64,000 bases of DNA from Rhipicephalus microplus (taxonomy: Eukaryota; Arthropoda; Arachnida; Ixodida; Ixodidae), in contig NC_134701.1 of NCBI RefSeq assembly GCF_043290135.1, positions 3,009,501-3,073,500 on the forward strand. Direction: 5' to 3'. How positions within the stretch are numbered: position 1 is the stretch's first letter; each line of letters starts with the position of its first letter. The notes below the pieces were generated by a model. The model was not told where the DNA came from, searched no databases, and worked only from the letters and a program-made list of their open reading frames with translations. Shown piece after piece: positions 52,856-63,800 of this stretch. The position numbers and the translations under genes are program-made.

Positions 52856-55155
52856 GACGGTTGCAAGCGCTTTCACATTAAATATCGCAGTTCCCCACTT
52901 TTAATGGTGAAAAACACTGCATCTCAGTAATTGACATTTTTTAATGCGGTTTTACGACGGTTCATATCTTAACCTAACCTAACATTCGCACTTGTATCTA
53001 AAAACGCTCTATTACACTGTTTTGTTCACAATTACGATACTTGCATAACCTCACAGTTTTTCACCAACTTATTGCAGTACAGAACGCTGTATCTCGCTAA
53101 ATCACATTGTTCTTTAAGGTTTCACGATGCTTGCATGCGCTTTAACGAGAATATCACAATATAGCAGTTTCGCACTTGTAACGGTAGAACACGCAGTATT
53201 TGGCTTGTTCATGCCGTTTTGTGTGCTTTCACAACATTTCACCTATCGCAGTTTAATACTCGCTATAAAACAACATTATCTCGTTAGATGACGTCGTTTT
53301 TGGTAGTTTCACGACGCTACCTAGCTTAAACTAACCTAACCTAACCTAACCGCACTTCTATCGTTAGAAAACGTTTTACTCGCATGTTTACAATGTTTTC
53401 TACAAGATTACGACGGTTTCATGCGCTTTCACATTAGATATCGTAGTTCCTGACTTGTAATGTTGAAAAACACTACATCTCACTAAGTGACATTGTTTAA
53501 TGCGGTTTTACGACGGTTGATATGTCAACCTAACCTAACATTCGCACTTGTATCTAAAGACGCTCAATTACATTGTTTCATTCACAATTACGATATTTGC
53601 TTGACCTCACAGTTTCTCACCAACTTATTACAGTACAGAACGCGGTATCTCGCTAAATGACATCGTTCTTTAAGGTTTCACGATACTTGCATGCGCTTTA
53701 CCGAGAATGTCACAACATAGCAGTTTCGCACTTGTAACGGTACAACACGCAGTATTTGGCTTGTTCATGCCGTTTTGTGTGCTTTCACAACATTTTACCT
53801 ATCGCAGTTTCGTACTCGCAATAAAACAACACTATCTCGTTAGATGACGTCGTTTTTGGTGGTTTCACGACGCTACCTAGCTTAAACTAACATAACTCAA
53901 CCTAACATAACCTTCGCACTTCTATCGTTAGAAAACGTTTTACTCGCTACTTTACATTGCTTTCTACAACATTACGACGGTTTGAAGTTCTTTCACATTA
54001 GATATCGCAGTTCCCAACTTGTAAAGGTGAAAAACACTGCATCTCACTAAGTGACATTGTTTAATGCGGTTTTAGCGCGGTTCATATCTTAACCTAACCT
54101 AACCTAACCTAACCTAACCCAACCTAACCTAACCTAACCTAACCAAACCTAACCTAACGTAACCTAACCTAACCTAACCTAACCTAACGACGTTTGCAAG
54201 CGCTTTCACATTAGATATCGCAGTTCCCGACTTGTAATGGTGAAAAACACTGCATCTCACTAAGTGACATTGTTTAATGCGGTTTTACGACGGTTCATAT
54301 CTTAACCTAACCTAACCTTACCTAAACCAACCTAACCTAACCTAACCTAATCAAACCTTACCTAACATACCCTAACCTAACCTAACCTAACCTAACCTAA
54401 CCTAACCAAACCTAACCTAACCTAACCTAACGTAACCTAACCTAACCTAACCTAACCTAACCTAACCTAACCTAACGACGTTTGCAAGCGCTTTCACATT
54501 AGATATCGCAGTTCCCGACTTGTAATGGTGAAAAACACTGCATCTCACTAAGTGACATTGATTAATGCGGTTTTACGACGGTTCATATCTTAACCTAACC
54601 TAACATTCGCACTTGTATTAAAACACGCTCTATTACACTGTTTCATTCACAATTAGGATATTTGCATAACCTCACAGTTTTTCACCAACTTATTGCAGTA
54701 CAGAACGCTGTATCTCGCTAAATGACATCGTTCTTTAAGGTTTCACGATGCTTGCATGCGCTTTAACGAGAATATCACAACATAGCAGTTTCGCACTTGT
54801 AACGGTACAACACGCAGTATTTGGCTTGTTCATGCCGTTTTGTGTGCTTTCACAACATTTCACCTATCGCAGTTTCGTACTCGCAATAAAACAACACTAT
54901 CTCGTTAGATGACGTTGTTTTTGGTAGTTTCACGACGCTACCTAGCTTAAACTAACATAACTCAACCTAACATGACCTTTGCACTTCTATCGTTAGAAAA
55001 CGTTTTACTCGCTACTTTACATTGCTTTATACAATATTACGACGGTTTCAAGCGCTTTCACATTAGATATCACAGTTCCCAACTTGTAAAGGTGAAAAAC
55101 ACTGCATCTCACTAAGTGACATTGTTTAATGCGGTTTTACGACGGTTCATACCTT
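52856..55155 (+). repeat. Satellite and short CCTAA runs between L13 and L14
   Basis: Satellite 52856-54090; CCTAA 54091-54188; half-monomer 54189-54303; CCTAA 54304-54476; satellite 54477-55155. Landmarks from about 53271 on (AACATTATC, GTTTGAAGTTC near 53982, TAAAACACGC near 54619, CTTTATACAATA near 55025) recur about 2952-2957 bp later. Confidence 0.88.
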
Positions 55156-55812
55156 AACCTAACCTAACCTAACCTAACCTAACCTTACCTAACCTAACCT
55201 AACCTAACCCAACCCAACCCAACCTAACCTAACCTAACCTAACCTAAACTAACCTAACCTAACCCAACCTAACCTAACCTAACCTAACCTAACCCAACCT
55301 AACCCAACCCAACCCAACCTAACCTAACCTAAGCTAACCTAACCTAACCTAACCAAACCTAACCTAACCTAACTTAACCTAACCTAACGTAACCTAACCT
55401 AACCTATTCTAACGTAACCTAACCTTACCTGACCTAACCTAACCTAACGTAACCTAACCTAACCTAACATAACCTAACGTAACCTAACCTAACCTAACCT
55501 AACGTAACCTAACCTAACCTAACCCAACCTAACCCAACCCAACCCAACCCAACAACACCCAACCCAACCTAACCTAACCTAACCTAACCTTACCTAACCT
55601 AACCAAATTATCCTTACCTAACCTAACCTAACCTAACGTAACCTAACCTAACCTAACCTAACGTAACCTAACCTAACCTAACCTAACCTAACCTAACCTA
55701 ACCTAACCCAACCTAACCTAACCTAACCTAACCCAACTCAACCCAACCTAATCTAACCTAACCTAACCTAACCTAACCTAACCTAACCAAACCTAACCTA
55801 ACCTAACCTAAC
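55156..55812 (+). repeat. Long CCTAA array L14 (657 bp)
   Basis: L7 subfamily order. Its duplicate L15 lies 2952 bp downstream. Confidence 0.93.
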
Positions 55813-58107
55813 GACGGTTGCAAGCGCTTTCACATTAAATATCGCAGTTCCCCACTTTTAATGGTGAAAAACACTGCATTTCAGTAATTGACATTGTTTA
55901 ATGCGGTTTTACGACGGTTCATATCTTAACCTAACCTAACATTCGCACTTGTATCTAAAGACGCTCAATTACACTGTTTCGTTCACAATTACGATATTTG
56001 CTTGACCTCACAGTTTCTCACCAACTTATTACAGTACAGAACGCTGTATCTCGCTAATTGACATTGTTCTTTAAGGTTTCACGATGCTTGCATGCGCTTT
56101 AACGAGAATATCACAATATAGCAGTTTCGCACTTGTAACGGTAGAACACGCAGTATTTGGCTTGTTCATGCCGTTTTGTGTGCATTCACAACATTTCACC
56201 TATCGCAGTTTAATACTCGCTATAAAACAACATTATCTCGTTAGATGACGTCGTTTTTGGTAGTTTCACGACGCTACCTAGCTTAAACTAACCTAACCTA
56301 ACCTAACCGCACTTCTATCGTTAGAAAACGTTTTACTCGCAACTTTACAATGTTTTCTACAAGATTACGACGGTTTCATGCGCTTTCACATTAGATATCG
56401 TAGTTCCTGACTTGTAATGTTGAAAAACACTACATCTCACTAAGTGACATTGTTTAATGCGGTTTTACGACGGTTGATATGTCAACCTAACCTAACATTC
56501 GCACTTGTATCTAAAGACGCTCAATTACATTGTTTCATTCACAATTACGATATTTGCTTGACCTCACAGTTTCTCACCAACTTATTACAGTACAGAACGC
56601 GGTATCTCGCTAAATGACATCGTTCTTTAAGGTTTCACGATACTTGCATGCGCTTTACCGAGAATGTCACAACATAGCAGTTTCGCACTTGTAACGGTAC
56701 AACACGCAGTATTTGGCTTGTTCATGCCGTTTTGTGTGCTTTCACAACATTTTACTTATCGCAGTTTCGTACTCGCAATAAAACAACACTATCTCGTTAG
56801 ATGACGTCGTTTTTGGTGGTTTCACGACGCTACCTAGCTTAAACTAACATAACTCAACCTAACATAACCTTCGCACTTCTATCGTTAGAAAACGTTTTAC
56901 TCGCTACTTTACATTGCTTTCTACAACATTACGACGGTTTGAAGTTCTTTCACATTAGATATCGCAGTTCCCAACTTGTAAAGGTGAAAAACACTGCATC
57001 TCACTAAGTGACATTGTTTAATGCGGTTTTAGCGCGGTTCATATCTTAACCTAACCTAACCTAACCTAACCTAACCCAACCTAACCTAACCTAACCTAAC
57101 CAAACCTAACCTAACGTAACCTAACCTAACCTAACCTAACCTAACCTAACGACGTTTGCAAGCGCTTTCACATTAGATATCGCAGTTCCCGACTTGTAAT
57201 GGTGAAAAACACTGCATCTCACTAAGTGACATTGTTTAATGCGGTTTTACGACGGTTCATATCTTAACCTAACCTAACCTTACCTAAACCAACCTAACCT
57301 AACCTAACCTAATCAAACCTTACCTAACATACCCTAACCTAACCTAACCTAACCTAACCTAACCAAACCTAACCTAACCTAACCTAACGTAACCTAACCT
57401 AACCTAACCTAACCTAACCTAACCTAACGACGTTTGCAAGCGCTTTCACATTAGATATCGCAGTTCCCGACTTGTAATGGTGAAAAACACTGCATCTCAC
57501 TAAGTGACATTGATTAATGCGGTTTTACGACGGTTCATATCTTAACCTAACCTAACATTCGCACTTGTATTAAAACACGCTCTATTACACTGTTTCATTC
57601 ACAATTAGGATATTTGCATAACCTCACAGTTTTTCACCAACTTATTGCAGTACAGAACGCTGTATCTCGCTAAATGACATCGTTCTTTAAGGTTTCACGA
57701 TGCTTGCATGCGCTTTAACGAGAATATCACAACATAGCAGTTTCGCACTTGTAACGGTACAACACGCAGTATTTGGCTTGTTCATGCCGTTTTGTGTGCT
57801 TTCACAACATTTCACCTATCGCAGTTTCGTACTCGCAATAAAACAACACTATCTCGTTAGATGACGTTGTTTTTGGTAGTTTCACGACGCTACCTAGCTT
57901 AAACTAACATAACTCAACCTAACATGACCTTTGCACTTCTATCGTTAGAAAACGTTTTACTCGCTACTTTACATTGCTTTATACAATATTACGACGGTTT
58001 CAAGCGCTTTCACATTAGATATCACAGTTCCCAACTTGTAAAGGTGAAAAACACTGCATCTCACTAAGTGACATTGTTTAATGCGGTTTTACGACGGTTC
58101 ATACCTT
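55813..58107 (+). repeat. Satellite and short CCTAA runs between L14 and L15
   Basis: Satellite 55813-57047; CCTAA 57048-57150; half-monomer 57151-57265; CCTAA 57266-57428; satellite 57429-58107. It is the partner of 52856-55155 in the 2.95 kb duplication. The first about 400 bp instead match 58775 onward (class L half-monomer with CATTTCAG and a TGTGCATTCAC variant). Confidence 0.88.
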
Positions 58108-58774
58108 AACCTAACCTAACCTAACCTAACCTAACCTTACCTAACCTAACCTAACCTAACCCAACCCAACCCAACCTAACCTAACCTAACCTAACCTAAA
58201 CTAACCTAACCTAACCCAACCTAACCTAACCTAACCTAACCTAACCCAACCTAACCCAACCCAACCCAACCTAACCTAACCTAAGCTAACCTAACCTAAC
58301 CTAACCAAACCTAACCTAACCTAACTTAACCTAACCTAACGTAACCTAACCTAACCTATTCTAACGTAACCTAACCTTACCTGACCTAACCTAACCTAAC
58401 GTAACCTAACCTAACCTAACATAACCTAACGTAACCTAACCTAACCTAACCTAACGTAACCTAACCTAACCTAACCCAACCTAACCCAACCCAACCCAAC
58501 CCAACCCAACCTAACCTAACCTAACCTAACCTTACCTAACCTAACCAAATTATCCTTACCTAACCTAACCTAACCTAACGTAACCTAACCTAACCTAACC
58601 TAACGTAACCTAACCTAACCTAACGTAACCTAGCCTAACCTAACCTAACCTAACCCAACCTAACCTAACCTAACCTAACCCAACTCAACCCAACCTAACC
58701 TAATCTAACCTAACCTAACCTAACCTAACCTAACCTAACCAAACCTAACCTAACCTAACCTAACCTAACCTAAC
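58108..58774 (+). repeat. Long CCTAA array L15 (667 bp)
   Basis: L7 subfamily order, but the AACAACACC spacer inside the CCCAA block is missing, so that block is an unbroken CCCAA run near 58484-58509. It is the long array nearest the retrotransposon. Confidence 0.93.
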
Positions 58775-60490
58775 GACGGTTGCAAGCGCTTTCACATTAA
58801 ATATCGCAGTTCCCCACTTTTAATGGTGAAAAACACTGCATTTCAGTAATTGACATTGTTTAATGCGGTTTTACGACGGTTCATATCTTAACCTAACCTA
58901 ACATTCGCACTTGTATCTAAAGACGCTCAATTACACTGTTTCGTTCACAATTACGATATTTGCTTGACCTCACAGTTTCTCACCAACTTATTACAGTACA
59001 GAACGCTGTATCTCGCTAAATGACATTGTTCTTTAAGGTTTCACGATGCTTGCATGCGCTTTAACGAGAATATCACAATATAGCAGTTTCGCACTTGTAA
59101 CGGTAGAACACGCAGTATTTGGCTTGTTCATGCCGTTTTGTGTGCATTCACAACATTTCACCTATCGCAGTTTAATACTCGCAATAAAACAACACTATCT
59201 CGTTAGATGACGTCGTTTTTGGTGGTTTCACGACGCTACCTAGCTTAAACTAACATAACTCAACCTAACATAACCTTCGCACTTCTATCGTTAGAAAACG
59301 TTTTACTCGCTACTTTACATTGCTTTCTACAACATTACGACGGTTTCAAGCGCTTTCACATTAGATATCGCAGTTCCCAACTTGTAAAGGTGAAAAACAC
59401 TGCATCTCACTAAGTGACATTGTTTAATGCGGTTTTAGCGCGGTTCATATCTTAACCTAACCTAACATTCGCACTTGTATCTAAAGACGCTCAATTACAC
59501 TGTTTCGTTCACAATTACGATATTTGCTTGACCTCACAGTTTCTCACCAACTTATTACAGTACACAACGCTGTATCTCGCTAAATGACATCGTTCTTTAA
59601 GGTTTCACGATACTTGCATGCGCTTTACCGAGAATGTCACAACATAGCAGTTTCGCACTTGTAACGGTACAACACGCAGTATTTGGCTTGTTCATGCCGT
59701 TTTGTGTGCTTTCACAACATTTTACCTATCGCAGTTTCGTACTCGCATTAAAACAACACTATCTCGTTAGATGACGTCGTTTTTGGGTGTTTCACGACGC
59801 TACCTAGCTTAAACTAACATAACTCAACCTAACCTAACCTTCGCACTTCTATCGTTAGAAAACGTTTTACTCGCTACTTTACATTGCTTTCTACAACATT
59901 ACGACGGTTTCAAGCGCTTTCACATTAGATATCGCAGTTCCCAACTTGTAAAGGTGAAAAACACTGCATCTCACTAAGTGACATTGTTTAATGCGGTTTT
60001 AGCGCGGTTCATATCTTAACCTAACCTAACCTAACCTAACCTAACCCAACCTAACCTAACCTAACCTAACCAAACCTAACCTAACGTAACCTAACCTAAC
60101 CTAACCTAACCTAACCTAACGACGTTTGCAAGCGCTTTCACATTAGATATCGCAGTTCCCGACTTGTAATGGTGAAAAACACTGCATCTCACTAAGTGAC
60201 ATTGTTTAATGCGGTTTTACGACGGTTCATATCTTAACCTAACCTAACCTTACCTAAACCAACCTAACCTAACCTAACCTAACCAAACCTTACCTAACAT
60301 ACCCTAACCTAACCTAACCAAACCTAACCTAACCTAACCTAACGTAACCTAACCTAACCTAACCTAACCTAACCTAACGACGTTTGCAAGCGCTTTCACA
60401 TTAGATATCGCAGTTCCCGACTTGTAATGGTGAAAAACACTGCATCTCACTAAGTGACATTGATTAATGCGGTTTTACGACGGTTCATAT
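58775..60490 (+). repeat. Last satellite and CCTAA blocks before the retrotransposon
   Basis: Satellite 58775-60017 (class L half-monomer and two trimers); CCTAA 60018-60120; half-monomer 60121-60235; CCTAA 60236-60378; half-monomer 60379-60490. The last half-monomer stops at TTCATAT, four bases before the point where CCTAA usually begins, and is followed by unrelated sequence. A private GTTTTTGGGTG change is seen near 59780. Confidence 0.9.
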
Positions 60491-60621
60491 TGTCACCAAT
60501 CTTGTCTCACTCAAGGAAACCTTCCGCAGAACTGCTCGTCAAGCTAGGACAAAAAGAAGAACTGCTCCAACCCAACCTCTTCGTCCTCTTCCACACGAAA
60601 ACCACGCGAATTCATGCGGCA
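60491..60621 (-). repeat. Candidate short 3' LTR (about 131 bp)
   Basis: On the element strand this stretch runs from TGCCGC to GGTGACA, so it has TG...CA ends, and lies a few bases after a purine tract that could prime plus-strand synthesis. An LTR of this size is short for Ty3/gypsy, though short LTRs are known in some lineages. The alternative is a longer LTR starting nearer the pol stop, in which case the T-rich and hairpin sequences are its U3 region. The 5' LTR needed to decide is outside the window. Confidence 0.4.
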
Positions 60622-60626
60622 TTAGT

Positions 60627-60636
60627 CCCCCCTTTT
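60627..60636 (-). other. Candidate polypurine tract
   Basis: The element strand reads AAAAGGGGGG here, the only strong purine run between the pol stop and the element end. Polypurine tracts sit directly upstream of the 3' LTR and prime plus-strand DNA. Five bases (ACTAA) separate it from the candidate TG start, more than usual, which lowers confidence. Confidence 0.4.
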
Positions 60637-60640
60637 AAAA
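60631..60640 (-). promoter_or_regulatory. TATA-like element pointing into the array
   Basis: The element strand reads TTTTAAAAGG, a fair match to a TATA box. If the LTR starts further upstream than the short model, this would be its core promoter, with initiation about 25-30 bases on (near 60600-60610) and transcription leftward into the satellite. It overlaps the candidate polypurine tract, and both readings cannot easily be right. Confidence 0.3.
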
Positions 60641-60658
60641 AGCATCGACTCGATGCTT
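60640..60658. other. Perfect 9 bp inverted repeat (hairpin)
   Basis: AAGCATCGA at 60640-60648 and TCGATGCTT at 60650-60658 are exact reverse complements separated by one base. It lies beside the candidate polypurine tract and could form a cruciform or an RNA hairpin in the element transcript. A one-base loop would require one or two pairs to open. Its function is unknown. Confidence 0.7.
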
Positions 60659-60866
60659 CTAAATAAAAAGAAGAAGAAAAAAAAAACCCATAATTAGAAC
60701 ACGCGTTGACGCAGAGAATGACAAAGTGAGTGCCAGGGAAAACAAAGAGGGCGCACAAGCACTTGGACCATGCGCGAACACAACAGCACCAGTGGAAGAG
60801 TCAAGAAAAAAAAAACACCACATGAGATCACTGTCACGTTTGCGAAGTAACTCGCAAGCACAGAGA

Positions 60867-63800
60867 CTATTGTGTGTAGTACGGCTTGAGTCGTACGACA
60901 TGCACAGTTTCGGGCCGATGTTGTCGACGTGACGACACTGTGCCGTCCGGAAGTACTTCGTATGTAAGGTCACTCACACGTCGGATAACCTTGTATGGTC
61001 CGAAATAACGGCTCAGAAGCTTTTCAGACAAGCCTGGTCGTCGGACAGGAGTCCACACCCACACTCGTTCACCCGGGTGGTATGCGACGTTTCGACGGCG
61101 AAGGTTGTAACGTCGTGCATCTGCGTCTTGTTGGTGACCGATGTTCACGCGAGCCAGTTGACGAGCCTCTTCGGCGTACTGCGTGTATTGCTCGGCTTCT
61201 GGAGAAAGAGCATCGCTATTATCGTACGGCAGCATAGCGTCAAGCATCGTTTGTACGTTGCGTCCATAAACAAGGTGGAAAGGTGAAAATCGGGTTGTTT
61301 CCTGCATTGCCGTATTGTATGCGAACGTGACGTATGGGAGGATATCGTCCCAGGTTTTGTGCTGCACGTCCACGTACATTGACAGCATGTCCGCTATGGT
61401 CTTGTTGAGCCTTTCCGTCAGTCCATTACTTTGTGGGTGGTAAGCCGTTGTTTTTCGGTGACTCGTGCAGCTCAGTCTGAAAATGTCCTCTAGCATTTGT
61501 GCCGTAAATGATGTTCCTCTATCCGTAATCACACATGACGGCGCGCCGTGCCGGAGGACGATGTGCTGCACGAAGAACTTCGCCACTTCAGACGCCGTGC
61601 CGCGGGGTAATGCCTTTGTCTCAGCATACCGGGTCAAGTAATCGGTTGCCACTATAATCCATTTGTTACCAGTGGCCGACAAAGGGAAGGGTCCTAGAAG
61701 GTCCATTCCCACGAGGTCGAAAGGTGTCCGTGGTGGTGTAATAGGGTGGAGAAGGCCCGCAGGTTTCACGGGTGGCGTCTTGCGACGCTGGCACTCGCGG
61801 CAGCCTTGCACGTAGCGGTGTACACTGGTCGAAAGTCGTGGCCAATAGTACTGCTGGCGCACTCTGGCGAGAGTCCGCGAGTAGCCCAAGTGTCCCGACG
61901 TGGGCTCGTCATGGCACGCGAGGAGGATGTCATCCCGCATGTCGGCTGGTACAACGAGGAGGAAGGCTTTGTTGCTACCTCGAGCATTTTTCTTGTAAAG
62001 AATGCCCCTCCTTAGACAAAAGGATGACAATTCGCGAGCGATGCGCCGAGGAGTGTGAGAATTTCGGCCTTCTAAGGAATCAATAATAGGGCGCAATTCC
62101 TGATCGGCTCTCTGTCTAGACATAAAGTCAGAATCACTGAGGGCTCCGAGAAAACCATCAGCATATTCCGAGTCCATATCAGGATGTCCCACGGGTGCTC
62201 GAGAAAGTGCGTCGGCATCTTCGTGCTTGCGCCCAGACCTATACACAATCATGATGTCAAACTCTTGCAAGCGCAAACTCCACCGAGCGAGACGACCAGA
62301 CGGGTCACGGAGATTGGCCAGCCAACACAGCGAATGGTGATCGGTCACCACCTTGAAGGGACGGCCGTAGAGGTAAGGTCGAAACTTTGCCGTTGCCCAC
62401 ACGACTGCGAGGCATTCCTTCTCTGAAGTGGAGTAGTTGGCCTCGGCTCGAGAGAGAGTACGACTGGCGTAAGCTATGACATGTTCTACGCCGTTGTGCC
62501 GTTGTACAAGGACAGCGCCAAGTCCGACGTTGCTTGCATCCGTGTGAACTTCGGTATCAGCGTCCTCATCAAAATGCGCAAGAACAGGTGCCTCTTGCAT
62601 TCGCTGCCGTAACTCTGTGAAAGCTGCTTCTTGCTCTGTAGTCCAGGCAAACGGTACATCATCTCGGGTGAGTCGCGTGAGCGGTTCGGCTATCGTCGAG
62701 AAGTTGGTAATGAATCGGCGATAATAAGCACACAAGCCGAGAAAACGCCGTACCGCTTTTTTGTCTGACGGCACAGGAAAGGTGGCGACTGCTGCAGTTT
62801 TTTCTGGGTCAGGCCGCACTCCATCCGCACTCACAACATGTCCCAGAAATTTCAGCTCATCGTAGCCGAAATGGCACTTCTGGGGTTTTAGCGTGAGTTC
62901 GGCCGAACGAATAGCTTCCAGAACCATTCTTAGACGCTTCAGATGTTCTTCGAAACTCTCGGCAAAGATGACCACATCATCAAGGTATACAAGGCAGCTT
63001 TGCCACTTCAAGCCAGCGAGGACGGTATCCATCATTCGCTGGAATGTTGCGGGAGCCGAACAGAGGCCGAAAGGAAGAACTCTGAATTCATAAAGCCCAT
63101 CGGGAGTTACAAACGCTGTCTTCTCTCTGTCTCGCTCATCGACCTCTATCTGCCAATAGCCGCTCTTCAAATCTATCGATGAAAAATACTTCGCGTGTCG
63201 TAGCCTGTCGAGAGAATCATCAACCCGTGGAAGCGGGTAGACGTCTTTTTTGGTGACGCTATTGAGTTTCCTGTAGTCAACACAGAATCGCAGCGTTCCG
63301 TCTTTCTTCTTTACTAGAACGACTGGCGAGGACCACGGGCTGCTCGACGGTTGTATCACCCCGTCGTCAAGCATCTCCTTTACCTGCGTCTGTATAGTCT
63401 CGCGTTCTTTAGCCGAAACACGGTAAGGTTGCTGGCGGATTGGGCGAACATCATCGTCGGTAATAATTCGGTGCTTTATGAGGGGTGTTTGACCGACTCT
63501 AGATGAAGAGGCGAAGCAAGATTTAAATTCCTTCAGCAGGGTATGCAGTGCGGCCTTCTTCTCGTCCGAAAGCTTCGAACTGACGTCGATGTGGTCCAGA
63601 AACTTATCTCCATCAACCATTTCCTCGGATGCGAAGCACTCGGTGACATCCGCTACACGGTCTCCGAAGGCCACGGTGGTGCCGCGGAAAAGATGTCGGT
63701 GCTCGAAGTTAAAATTTGTGACGAGTATCTGCGACCGTCCGTCACGCACACGCAGAATGCTTCGCACTGCACACACACCTTGAAGCAGTAAAAGGGATAC

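Larger units (their letters stand above)
60622..60866 (-). other. Untranslated stretch between pol stop and putative 3' LTR
   Basis: About 245 bp with no recognisable gene. On the element strand it holds two T-rich tracts (around 60676-60686 and 60807-60816), a short perfect inverted repeat and a purine tract. A 104-codon frame across 60659-60973 on this strand overlaps the pol end in another frame and has no recognisable domain; there is no support for an env gene. Confidence 0.6.

Noticed and set aside
1..60490. A CRISPR-like reading of regularly repeated half-monomers and 'spacers'
   Set aside because: The intervals are CCTAA runs or related satellite rather than unique spacers, the repeats are 115-556 bp long, and the sequence is clearly eukaryotic.
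1..60490. A telomere-specific non-LTR retrotransposon (such as those inserted in TTAGG of some insects) hidden in the array
   Set aside because: No reverse transcriptase or endonuclease frame of any length exists in this part, and no poly-A-flanked insert breaks any CCTAA run.
60454..60666. A 70-codon + strand frame spanning the array/retrotransposon joint
   Set aside because: It is a chimera of satellite and antisense element sequence, with no recognisable protein features.
60659..60973. A 104-codon minus-strand frame with a hydrophobic end, considered as a small envelope-like gene
   Set aside because: It overlaps the end of pol in another frame, its hydrophobic tail comes from T-rich tracts, and no envelope features (signal peptide, cleavage site, cysteine pattern) are seen.
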